From contig CANRGT010000008.1 of NCBI GenBank assembly GCA_947630185.1, positions 1 to 64,000 on the forward strand: 64,000 nt of DNA, given 5' to 3'. Made by a program: the position numbers and the translations under genes. The notes under the pieces are model-generated. The model was not told the origin of the DNA, made no database searches, and saw only the letters and a program-made list of their open reading frames with translations. The stretch is from an uncultured Clostridia bacterium (GTDB lineage: Bacteria > Bacillota > Clostridia > TANB77 > CAG-508). This document shows positions 46,652 through 54,676 of this stretch, one piece after another (the first letter of the stretch is position 1; each line of letters begins with the position of its first letter).

Positions 46652-46712
46652 TTACCAGTATTATATCTTTTAGTTATAATTTTATCAAATTATAATTGGA
46701 GGAGGAATAATT

Positions 46713-47477
46713 ATGAATCAAGAAAAAATTGGAAAATTTATTGCAGAATGTAGAAAAGAAAAAAATCTTACACAAGTACAATTAGCAGAAAAGTTAAATA
46801 TGTCTTATAAGTCTATTTCAAAATGGGAAACAGGCAGAGGAATGCCAGATTCATCTATTATGCTTGAATTATGTAATTATCTTGGTATTAATGTAAATGA
46901 ATTATTAAGTGGAGAACATCTAAAAGAGCAAGAATATCAAGAAAAAGCAAATGAAAACATTATAAGTATTGCAAAGGAATTTGATAAAAATAGAAAAATA
47001 AAAAATAGAATAATAGTAGTAACTGTTGTTATTTTTCTTTGTTTATTATTGATATTTATTACAAATATTGCATATAAAAATATTGAAACTAGTGTCAAGT
47101 ATGATGATAGACTAATAGAATGTAAAATTGAAAATGATAATATTATATGTTCTTTTAATGGTTCGAGTTTAGTTATATTATCTTCTCAAAAAATTAATAC
47201 AGATGAGGAAACATTAATCTTTGTAAATGGGAAAATGTTATTACAAAATAAAATTCGTAGTCATTTTGAAACTTGGGATTCTATGGCTCAATTAAACAAC
47301 GGAGACAATTATCATTTCAATTCAGAAATAATAATAAATAAAAATACTGATATTAAAAATTGCAAAGATAAAATTAAAGTTTATTATACAAATATATCTT
47401 TCAACAAAATAAAAAATGCTAGTCAGAACGAACTAGAAAAAATAATAGAACAATCAAACTTAATGGCTGAAGAATAG
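46713..47477 (+). CDS. XRE-family regulator with membrane anchor
   Basis: A 254-residue protein with an N-terminal Cro/C1 HTH (IGKFIAECRKEKNLTQVQLA, then SYKSISKWETGRGMPDSS, residues 5-62), a linker, one membrane helix (about 94-116) and an extracytoplasmic domain (about 120-254). The topology suggests a one-component sensor that reads an outside signal and controls nearby genes. GGAGGAGG ribosome site. Confidence 0.85.
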   Translation: MNQEKIGKFIAECRKEKNLTQVQLAEKLNMSYKSISKWETGRGMPDSSIMLELCNYLGINVNELLSGEHLKEQEYQEKANENIISIAKEFDKNRKIKNRIIVVTVVIFLCLLLIFITNIAYKNIETSVKYDDRLIECKIENDNIICSFNGSSLVILSSQKINTDEETLIFVNGKMLLQNKIRSHFETWDSMAQLNNGDNYHFNSEIIINKNTDIKNCKDKIKVYYTNISFNKIKNASQNELEKIIEQSNLMAEE

Positions 47478-47534
47478 CTACACAAACTTATTTTAAGTAA
47501 ATTGATAATTAAAGATAAAAATTATAAAATATAT

Positions 47535-47568
47535 AAAGCATTTACCAGTAGGTAGGTGCTTTTTTTGG
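47535..47568 (+). terminator. Intrinsic terminator
   Basis: AAGCATTTACC...GGTAGGTGCTT followed by a T-run, just before the UUG start of the next gene. Confidence 0.8.
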
Positions 47569-47578
47569 AGGTGCAAAT

Positions 47579-48388
47579 TTGAAAGAATTAGCAATAAAAG
47601 AAATAATGAGAAGTAAAGAAGAAAAAAGAATATTAACAGGCAAGATAAGTGGTATAGAAAATGAATATTATAAAATAAAAAATGAGATAATTCCTTGTGC
47701 AATAATATGGTATGAAGATATAAAAGTGCTTATTCCTAGTACACATTTAGGAATAGAAAAAATAAATAAATCTATGATTAGAGGTATGTTAGGAGCAGAA
47801 ATTGATTTTATTGTAATTGAATTTGACAAAATTTCAAACATAGCAATAGCTAGTAGAAAAGATGCAATGCAGTTAAGAGCAGAAATTGAATTACCAAAAT
47901 TAAAAATAAATGATATTGTAAAAGTTAGAGTTTTAGCAGTAGGTATTAAGCATATTTTAGTTGAGCTGTATGGAAAAGAAGTAATTATGAAAGCTGAAAA
48001 TCTACAGCATACCTATATTGTAAATTGTAAAGAATGTTATTCTCCAGGAGAATATCTTAAAGTGAGAATAAAAGACATAGACATACAGAAAGATATATTT
48101 GAATTAAGCGCAAAAGACTTCATTTCTAACCCATATATTAGCATCAGAAAGTATATAACTGAGGGTGGAGAATATACTGGAAAAATAATTGCATTTCCTA
48201 AAAAGAATAGTGGGGTAATAGTGCAATTAGATACAAACAATATTACTTGTTTAGTAAGAGTACCAGCAAGATTTAATAGTTATCCGCATTATTTAGATAA
48301 TGTACTAATTAAAATAACTGAAATAAAGGAAGATAAAAAATTAATATATGGATATCTAATCAGAATTATACAAGGAGGCAAGTTATGA
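47579..48388 (+). CDS. S1/OB-domain RNA-binding-like protein
   Basis: A 269-residue protein with about three OB-like units: residues about 15-90 (RILTGKISGIENEYY), 105-180 (INDIVKVRVLAVGIKHILVELYGKE, the clearest S1-type strand pattern) and 195-265 (GGEYTGKIIAFPKKNSGVIVQLD). Resembles ribosomal-S1-like proteins found in Firmicutes ICEs. UUG start with TGGAGGTG. Overlaps the next gene by ATGA. Could modulate translation; whether it touches the CGG shifts is speculation. Confidence 0.7.
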   Translation: MKELAIKEIMRSKEEKRILTGKISGIENEYYKIKNEIIPCAIIWYEDIKVLIPSTHLGIEKINKSMIRGMLGAEIDFIVIEFDKISNIAIASRKDAMQLRAEIELPKLKINDIVKVRVLAVGIKHILVELYGKEVIMKAENLQHTYIVNCKECYSPGEYLKVRIKDIDIQKDIFELSAKDFISNPYISIRKYITEGGEYTGKIIAFPKKNSGVIVQLDTNNITCLVRVPARFNSYPHYLDNVLIKITEIKEDKKLIYGYLIRIIQGGKL

Positions 48389-48864
48389 TAGATAAAATAA
48401 AAGTAATAAATTTCTTGCAAGACTTTGGTTGTGCAAGATTAGAACATCTCCAGAAATTATTTAATGCAGAAGATAATAACTTTAAAGACATTTTAAATAG
48501 TAATTTAGTTAGTAAGAAAAATGATATTTTTGTGCATAATACTAGAAAAATTGATGATGCTATGCTTGTTGCGTTAGATATATTATGTAAGTATAAAAAC
48601 AGGCTTTATAAATACTATTTAGGTTATGAACCAATATTTATAACATTTATTACAAAAGAAAATTTGCTATATCATATTATTATAGCAAATGAAGAAAATA
48701 GCAAAGGAATAGTAAAGTTAGTAAATTCGTATCCTTTGTCTATACCTAAAGCAGATAAACTAATTTTAGCATTTCCAGATAGTACAGACTTAGAAAATAT
48801 TGATTGTAAAATTCCATTTGTCTATACTACTTACCCAAAGTTAGAGATAATAAATAATCAATAA
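48385..48864 (+). CDS. DUF5697-like protein
   Basis: A 159-residue protein with an N-terminal winged-helix-like part (VINFLQDFGCARLEHLQKLF) and a strand-rich C-terminal part (YEPIFITFITKENLLYHII). Resembles a shorter version of the Replic_Relax-like product at 40632 and the DUF5697 family of ICEs. Coupled to the S1-like gene. Function unknown. Confidence 0.6.
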   Translation: MIDKIKVINFLQDFGCARLEHLQKLFNAEDNNFKDILNSNLVSKKNDIFVHNTRKIDDAMLVALDILCKYKNRLYKYYLGYEPIFITFITKENLLYHIIIANEENSKGIVKLVNSYPLSIPKADKLILAFPDSTDLENIDCKIPFVYTTYPKLEIINNQ

Positions 48865-48929
48865 GGTTGATTTTAGGGAAAAATTATGATATTTTATAAA
48901 TAATGAGTTCATATAATTATTTTTTGTTA

Positions 48930-48980
48930 AAAAGCAGATACGATAGTAAAGTAAATTTTATAAGTATCTGCTTTTTTTAT
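48930..48980 (+). terminator. Intrinsic terminator; gap 48865-49249
   Basis: AAAAAGCAGATAC...GTATCTGCTTTTTTT. The rest of the 385-bp gap is AT-rich, with a GACATT/AATGTC dyad at about 49146-49161 before the sigma-factor gene, possibly part of its promoter. Confidence 0.85.
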
Positions 48981-49249
48981 TATCATCAAAATAATTTAAT
49001 AAAATTGCAACTATTTTGAATATAAAAAACATCTTATATAAATAAAAGACAAAAATCTAAATATATAGCTAATGATTTTAAGAATTTATAATAACGAAAT
49101 AAAGTAATATATATTAAAAAATTAAAAAAATTTACAAATTTTTCCGACATTTTTTTAATGTCAATTGTATTTATATATAGAAGAACAAAATTGTTATAAC
49201 AATTAAATGTAAATAATAAATTACAAAAACTTATGAATAGGAGGAGAAA

Positions 49250-49732
49250 ATGCAAAGCTCATTATATAGCAAAGAAGATATTACAGAAATATATAATAGA
49301 AATATAGATATGCTTTATAGATTAAGTTTTGCATATCTAAGAAATAAAGATGATGTCGAAGATGCCATTCATGATGCTTTTGTAAAATTACTTAAAAATA
49401 AAGTTCTTTTTAAAAATGTTGAACATGAAAAAGCATGGTTTATTGTTGTTATGACAAATATTTGTAAAAATAAATTAAAGAGTTTTTGGAAAAATAATGT
49501 TGAATTACAAGATACTGAAGAAAATTTTAATCCTAGTTTTTTACAAATAGATGAAACAATGTATTCTGTTATGAAATTACCAAATAAGTATAAAACTGTT
49601 GTATATTTATATTATTATGAGGGATATACAACATCACAAATAGCGAAAATATTATCTAAACCAAGTTCTACAATTCGTAATTATTTAAGTGAAGCAAGAA
49701 GTTTACTGAAAGATGTATTGGGAGGTGATTAG
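49250..49732 (+). CDS. ECF-type sigma-70 family RNA polymerase sigma factor
   Basis: A 160-residue protein with region 2 (IYNRNIDMLYRLSFAYLRN, DDVEDAIHDAFVKLL) and region 4 (LPNKYKTVVYLYYYEGYTTS, then SKPSSTIRNYLSEAR). The stop TAG is followed by the start of a membrane protein of anti-sigma build after 1 bp. AGGAGGAG ribosome site. It should direct transcription of the following exported-protein genes. Confidence 0.93.
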   Translation: MQSSLYSKEDITEIYNRNIDMLYRLSFAYLRNKDDVEDAIHDAFVKLLKNKVLFKNVEHEKAWFIVVMTNICKNKLKSFWKNNVELQDTEENFNPSFLQIDETMYSVMKLPNKYKTVVYLYYYEGYTTSQIAKILSKPSSTIRNYLSEARSLLKDVLGGD

Positions 49733-49733
49733 T

Positions 49734-50552
49734 ATGAGAAATGAAAAAATTTATTCTTCATGGAATAATATATATATTTGCGATAATGCAAAGGAAGAAT
49801 TGCTTTATGGTATTCTATGTGAAATGGACAATATGAAAAAAGTTAAAAAAATAAGTTTTAGAGTAGTACTTTCTTATGGTTTTGTCTTCTTTATAATTAC
49901 ATTGTTTACTTTTAGCATTATTATTATCAAAAATAATAATACAAATGAAAATAATGTATTAATTTCGGAGGCTGAATATCATGATGTAATTAATATAAAT
50001 ATTATTTCAGAATTAGAATCATTAGAAAGTGGAAATATACTTATAAAGCAAGATTATATAGATACAAAATATGCAAAAGAATTTCAAAATATAGGCTATA
50101 TGGATTTAAAGTTAAATTATATTATGGTAACATATAAACCTGACCCTGAGAAATTTGTATGGGGCATGAAAAATATTCCATTTACAGAGTTCGACTGTTT
50201 TAGTTTAGGATATAGAAATAATGATAAATCGGTTAGAATTGATATAACAGATGGACAAAAAAAAGGAGCGTATGAAAGCCGTTTTTTTCAAAGACAAAAA
50301 GATTTAGAAGATGGATTAATTGATAGCACTTACTTTGGAGAGCCATATAATTATAAAAAGTCAACTATAAATAATATAGAAATTTTAATATTCAAAGATA
50401 AGATAGAACATATAGCAATTTTTAATCAAAATGATTGTCATTATTATATTAAATCTGATAATTTCTCAGATATTGAGTTTGTTGATTTAATAAAGAATAT
50501 TATTAATGAAGACTTTTCTCAATGTAATGCATACCTTAAAGATTTAATATAA
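49734..50552 (+). CDS. Probable anti-sigma factor, membrane-spanning
   Basis: A 272-residue protein: a cytoplasmic N-terminus (about 1-38), one membrane helix (about 44-65) and an extracytoplasmic domain of about 200 residues (ending FVDLIKNIINEDF). Position directly behind an ECF sigma factor and the topology fit an anti-sigma factor. The N-terminal region lacks a clear zinc HxxxCxxC motif. ATG 49734 follows GGAGGTGAT. Confidence 0.7.
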   Translation: MRNEKIYSSWNNIYICDNAKEELLYGILCEMDNMKKVKKISFRVVLSYGFVFFIITLFTFSIIIIKNNNTNENNVLISEAEYHDVININIISELESLESGNILIKQDYIDTKYAKEFQNIGYMDLKLNYIMVTYKPDPEKFVWGMKNIPFTEFDCFSLGYRNNDKSVRIDITDGQKKGAYESRFFQRQKDLEDGLIDSTYFGEPYNYKKSTINNIEILIFKDKIEHIAIFNQNDCHYYIKSDNFSDIEFVDLIKNIINEDFSQCNAYLKDLI

Positions 50553-50642
50553 TAACATTTTAATAATTGCAACAAATATAAGAGAAAGGAGGTATTATTT
50601 TATTTAAACTTTATATTTTATATTATTAGGAGGTATATTATT

Positions 50643-51377
50643 ATGAAAAAAATTTCAATTTTAGGTTTTACATTATTTTTTATTCTAATTATTAGTTCTT
50701 GCGTTTATGCAGATACTGCTTATATTAGTTCAGATCCAGGATTAATATGCACAGTTAAAAATGATGAAATTAATAAGTTCGATTCTTTACTAATGGATGA
50801 GCCAATTTATGAGAATTTATTACCTACATCAACATTAGCTTCAACTACAATAAATATAACATCTCCATGTGATAAGTCTTTTCGTAAAAAATATCCAAGC
50901 ACTTATGCTCAAGTTGCTAATAGAGCTATAGAAAGTGCTGACGATTATCTTGGTAGTAAATTAGGTATTGACTATTTAAGTGTAGCACAACCTCTTTGGG
51001 AAGATAATGGTGCAAAATCTGATTCGATGCAAGTATTATATGATGCTATTGGTCAGCACGGTTTAGTATATAATGGCTCTAAGCAGGCTGATTTAATGAT
51101 AGCATTTTCTGGCAAAGTAATAATTGATAGTGATAATAATAGAGCTTTAGGACAGGCTAACGACTTTGGAGGAAGTTACTGCGTTGTTTTTGATTATGAT
51201 GCTGCTACTAATGCTTACAATGTACAACACGAAACTGGTCATTTGTATGGATTAAGACATGACGACCCCGATGCTCCCGTTACATGTGTAATGAAACAGG
51301 GAAATAGTTCTACTAATTATAATCATTTATGTACGACACATTATAATCAATGGAAAAATAATAAAGGTTTACACTAA
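50643..51377 (+). CDS. Secreted metzincin-type zinc metalloprotease
   Basis: A 244-residue exported protein. Signal peptide 1-23 (VYA) and zinc-binding HETGHLYGLRHDD, exactly HExxHxxGxxH(D), with a downstream CVMKQG Met-turn. Active-site Glu present. The pro-region is short. Two ribosome-site-like AGGAGG elements (about 50587 and 50631) precede it within a duplicated leader segment. Probably regulated by the sigma/anti-sigma pair; its target may be the partner cell, the adhesin or the anti-sigma domain. Confidence 0.85.
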   Translation: MKKISILGFTLFFILIISSCVYADTAYISSDPGLICTVKNDEINKFDSLLMDEPIYENLLPTSTLASTTINITSPCDKSFRKKYPSTYAQVANRAIESADDYLGSKLGIDYLSVAQPLWEDNGAKSDSMQVLYDAIGQHGLVYNGSKQADLMIAFSGKVIIDSDNNRALGQANDFGGSYCVVFDYDAATNAYNVQHETGHLYGLRHDDPDAPVTCVMKQGNSSTNYNHLCTTHYNQWKNNKGLH

Positions 51378-51395
51378 TTTTAGGGAGAAAATATA

Positions 51396-52457
51396 ATGAA
51401 AAAAAAATTAATAATAAGTTGTTTATGTATATTGTTATTAATAATCTCTGCTTTTATATTCATATGGATATATAAGCATTTCATTACGAAGACAACAAAT
51501 ACTATAGCAAGAATTAATGACGAATTTATAACAGAAAACGATTTGAAAGAAATGCAAAAAGAATATCCTAATTTTGAAAAAGAAAATTTACTAAAAGATT
51601 TAATAGCTGAAAAATTAACTTTACACGAAGCAGATAAATTAGGAATAACTGTAACAGATAGTGAAGTTGAAGAAAGTATAGCTATGCTAAATGAAATGGG
51701 GGATATAGTTGTTAATTCAGTAGTAGAAAAGTATGGAAGTATAGAAAATTATAAAGCTCCACTAAAAAATAGATTAGTTTATGAAAAAATTAAAGAACTT
51801 CAAAAAGAAAACTTTAAAAGTTTTGTTAAGTATAATGAAAATAGCATAATTAAAGATGTAGAAAAGTATATAAACCAACAAGAGAATAAGAATATTTCTA
51901 AAACAGATAAAGATAATATAATTGAGCAACTAAAAAATAATTATTATGATTCATTGTTTAATGTATATTTTGAAATATGGAAATATAAATTGATAAATAA
52001 TGCAGATGTAGAAATTTTCGAAAATTTTGCAGAAAATAAAGAAAGAAAAATATCTGATATTACAATTGAAGATATACCATTATTTTTTAAAGCATATTTT
52101 AACATTTTTTCGGACAAGTTATTAAGTGAATATGAAATTGTATCATTAAAATCAGCATCGATAGAAAATTATTATGATAGATACCTATACATTAAGGCAA
52201 AAAATAAGAATGATAATCATATAGTTGAAATAACATTTGACTTAAATAGAGAAAATAAGGAACAACCAATAGAAACAATGAAAAAGAATATTAAAATTAA
52301 TGGAATAAATGGTATTATTGAAGAAAACTCAAATATATTAAACATATCTTTATTTGATTCAAATTTAAATGCTAATATCAATGTGGTAACTGATAATCTA
52401 AACGATGAAGAAGTTATAAATTACTTAAAAAATTTTATACGAATATGTTATACATAA
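51396..52457 (+). CDS. SurA N-terminal-like membrane-anchored chaperone
   Basis: A 353-residue protein with one N-terminal helix (5-28), a SurA/PrsA-like N-terminal domain (ARINDEFITENDLKEMQKE, then LIAEKLTLHEADKLGITVTD, SEVEESIAML) and a helical second half with a strand-rich C-terminus. No parvulin PPIase domain is evident. Follows the metzincin by 18 bp; it may fold the protease or hold it at the membrane. Confidence 0.75.
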   Translation: MKKKLIISCLCILLLIISAFIFIWIYKHFITKTTNTIARINDEFITENDLKEMQKEYPNFEKENLLKDLIAEKLTLHEADKLGITVTDSEVEESIAMLNEMGDIVVNSVVEKYGSIENYKAPLKNRLVYEKIKELQKENFKSFVKYNENSIIKDVEKYINQQENKNISKTDKDNIIEQLKNNYYDSLFNVYFEIWKYKLINNADVEIFENFAENKERKISDITIEDIPLFFKAYFNIFSDKLLSEYEIVSLKSASIENYYDRYLYIKAKNKNDNHIVEITFDLNRENKEQPIETMKKNIKINGINGIIEENSNILNISLFDSNLNANINVVTDNLNDEEVINYLKNFIRICYT

Positions 52458-52497
52458 TATCAAATCATGAAATTAATCTATAATGATATAATAAATT

Positions 52498-52548
52498 AAA
52501 TACACTCTTAAATTAGATTCTTTTCTAATATTAAGAGTGTATTTTTAA
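52498..52548 (+). terminator. Terminator of the sigma-metzincin cassette
   Basis: AAATACACTCTTAA...TTAAGAGTGTATTTTT. Confidence 0.9.
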
Positions 52549-52616
52549 ACTAATTATTAAAAACATTAGACATAATAGCAACAAACTTATGTTAAGGTAA
52601 GTTAATATATTTTTAA

Positions 52617-52880
52617 CTACTCTATATTTTCAAAACTAAGCTTTTGCAATTTTTCCAAACATTTATTACAAACTAATTTGTCACTATAAGTAACTAATTT
52701 TTCAGAAGAACCACAAAATATACAACTTCGTTCATATTTTTGCAAAATAATTGAAGAACCTTTGGTAAATATCTCAATAGGGTCTTTTTCCTTTATACCT
52801 AATTTGTTTCTTAGTTCCATAGGAAGAACAATTCTTCCTAACTCATCTAAATTTCTAACAATTCCAATACTTTTTTCCAT
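52617..52880 (-). CDS. AbrB/SpoVT-type regulator with C-terminal zinc finger
   Basis: An 87-residue protein: swapped-hairpin AbrB domain (SIGIVRNLDELGRIVLPMEL, GIKEKDPIEIF) and a C-terminal CIFCGSSEKLVT...CNKC four-cysteine finger. Transcription regulator at the end of the ICE early block, divergent from the small XRE gene. Strong promoter at 52943-52971. Confidence 0.9.
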   Translation of the reverse strand: MEKSIGIVRNLDELGRIVLPMELRNKLGIKEKDPIEIFTKGSSIILQKYERSCIFCGSSEKLVTYSDKLVCNKCLEKLQKLSFENIE

Positions 52881-52942
52881 TTTTTTATTACTTTTTCCAC
52901 CTTTCTTGAAAAATAATTTTAAATATATATGTACATAATAAT

Positions 52943-52971
52943 AATATACCGTTTCGAACGCATAATGTCAA
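52943..52971 (-). promoter_or_regulatory. Consensus promoter of the AbrB-like gene with operator in the spacer
   Basis: On the minus strand TTGACA, 17 bp, TATATT. The spacer holds CGTTTCGAACG (52950-52960), a palindrome with a 3-nt centre placed where a repressor would block RNA polymerase. The divergent XRE protein or the AbrB-like protein is the likely binder. Confidence 0.75.
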
Positions 52972-53015
52972 GACGCTATATTTTTGTTATCCTATATAAA
53001 TAACGGAGATAAATT

Positions 53016-53270
53016 ATGAGTAAATTAGAGAGCAATACCATTGGAAATAACTTAATAAAAGTCGATGGAAATGTAATTTTTAAACTACAAAATGTTTTAG
53101 ATGATAGAAAAATTACTAAATACCATCTATCAAGAATTACAAATATCAGGTATGATACAATTTGTAACTACTGCAAAGGTAATGTAAGTTTAATAAATGT
53201 AGAATACCTTAAAATATTTTGTAATATTTTAAATTGCAAAATAGAAGATATAATTGAATATAAAGCATAA
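53016..53270 (+). CDS. Small Cro/C1-type HTH regulator
   Basis: An 84-residue protein, HTH at about 17-75 (VIFKLQNVLDDRKITKYHLS, NIRYDTICNYCKGNVS), ending IEDIIEYKA. Divergent from the AbrB-like gene with a 135-bp shared regulatory region, an arrangement like a phage-type genetic switch. ACGGAG ribosome site. Confidence 0.85.
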   Translation: MSKLESNTIGNNLIKVDGNVIFKLQNVLDDRKITKYHLSRITNIRYDTICNYCKGNVSLINVEYLKIFCNILNCKIEDIIEYKA

Positions 53271-53299
53271 AAAAGACCTACTCAAATAGAGCAGGTCTT
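53271..53299. terminator. Bidirectional terminator
   Basis: AAGACCT...AGGTCTT stem with nested CTC/GAG between the convergent XRE and primase genes. Confidence 0.85.
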
Positions 53300-53306
53300 A
53301 ATGTTT

Positions 53307-54382
53307 TTATGCTACTTTTTCTAGTGTATAATTTTCACTAAAGTTTTCTTCAAGAAAATCTTTATAATTTCTAACATATTTTATATCTAAATTATAGCCT
53401 AATGGTAATAAATCTTTAAATATTCTATTTATGATGTAATCTATATTTTTATCGCATTTTGAAATCTGTAAAGCAAATATAATATTACTTATCTTGGTGT
53501 TTTCAATTTCTTTTAAAATAGTATATGAGTTTGAGATATTTTGAAATGCTATTACAGGAAAATTAATCGTTTCAGTAATTAAATGCCCTAAAAGAAAATT
53601 ATCAGTCAATATTACACTATTACTATCTTCTGCTATATTATTTCTCATAACTAAATTCTTTGCATTAGTACCATTTATCTTATTATTGCTTGAAAACCAT
53701 ATATCTGAAGAATTATTAAATGGTGTATCTAAATGAATTGATAATTCTTTTATATAACCATTGTCATCAAATACTGGTACAAAGAAACCATTTATTCCAT
53801 TAAAATTCCACATAAAATCTTCTTCTTGATAAAAACCAGGTATGCCACAAAGATTATGATTTTTTGAAAGACTATGTGCTATCAATCTTCTCTTGATATA
53901 ATTCTTTGGTATAGTTTTAAAAAGACAATGCTCGATAGAACTATCTAAAAAACCAATATTATTTAGATATTTTTTATGCTTTAAATCTAATTTTAACATA
54001 TTCAAAAAATCCATATATACTGCATTTCTTTGTTCTATGTCAGCAAGTAAATTTATAGGGCTAATTTTAATTTTAGATTTGTCGACGGAAAAACATTCTC
54101 TTTCTAGTAATTCTTTATATGCTTCTTTATTATCAATATTCTTGACTTTAGCATATAAGCCAATAGAATAACCGACCTGCACCACATCTACAACAACAAT
54201 ACTTATTTGTTTGTGCATTTAAACTCATAGTCGGTATTTTGCTATTTGTATTATAACCGACAAAAAGGACATATTACTTTATATTCATATCCTTTATTAT
54301 TTACAATTTCTAAACATAAATGATATGCTACATTTAATATATCAATATGTTTTTTCACTTCTTCAAAATCTAATCTATCCAT
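53307..54382 (-). CDS. DNA primase-like protein (CHC2 finger plus Toprim-like), read through two +1 shifts at CGG
   Basis: A 357-residue protein after two shifts. ATG at 54380-54382 (AAGGAG upstream; overlaps the previous gene by 13 bp). N-terminal CHC2-type zinc finger: CPFC, then CCRC 26 residues later, followed by the IPTMSLN-type substrate-binding link typical of primases; the C-terminal half has Toprim/DUF3854-like alternating strands (SVILTDNFLLGHLI, FPVIAF). Sites on the minus strand: CGG 54259-54257 (TGT C GGT, directly after CPFC) and 54174-54172 (GGT C GGT, six codons after CCRC). Read without shifts the zinc finger is lost or uncoupled; the in-frame ATG at 54216-54218 is internal. 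C-terminus EKVA. Confidence 0.85.
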
Positions 54383-54666
54383 AAATCAGAATTCTCCTTA
54401 TTTAAACCATTGTCTGCTAATTTATGTTTAATTTCACTTTGTATTCCTGGATAGTTGCGTACAACTTGTTTATATATTGCTAATTCATTCTGCAAATCAT
54501 CATAATGTAATATTTGTATTTCCAATTCCTTTTTATAAATTTTTCTTCTTATTCTATTTGCCTGCGAGTTTTTATCAGCTTCTAAATACATTATTACTTC
54601 TTTTTCTAATTCTTCAATTTCATTTCTTAACTTTAATTCTTTTTCTTCCATTATATTCTTGTTCAT
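54370..54666 (-). CDS. Coiled-coil protein of the early block
   Basis: A 98-residue, mostly helical protein (ELKLRNEIEELEKEVIMYLE, then RRKIYKKELEIQIL). The ribosome site AGGAGG overlaps the stop codon of the upstream ArdC-like gene, so the two are coupled. Possibly a structural or regulatory partner of the primase. Confidence 0.65.
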   Translation of the reverse strand: MNKNIMEEKELKLRNEIEELEKEVIMYLEADKNSQANRIRRKIYKKELEIQILHYDDLQNELAIYKQVVRNYPGIQSEIKHKLADNGLNKENSDLWID

Positions 54667-54676
54667 AATTTTCCTC

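Noticed and set aside
29307..54382. Explaining the 11 ICE frame breaks as random sequencing errors or pseudogene decay
   Set aside because: All 11 are the same change (one extra C), all directly before a Gly codon, all in the same codon phase, on both strands, with otherwise intact genes; random errors or decay would vary in base, phase and type. A systematic artefact cannot be fully excluded without raw reads.
29307..54382. CGG simply reassigned to another amino acid, as reported for some bacteria
   Set aside because: A reassigned codon keeps the frame; here the conserved sequence resumes one base later at every site.
29307..54382. prfB-like programmed frameshifting
   Set aside because: No internal Shine-Dalgarno plus CUU-UGA arrangement, no shared slippery codon and no stop codon at the shift point.
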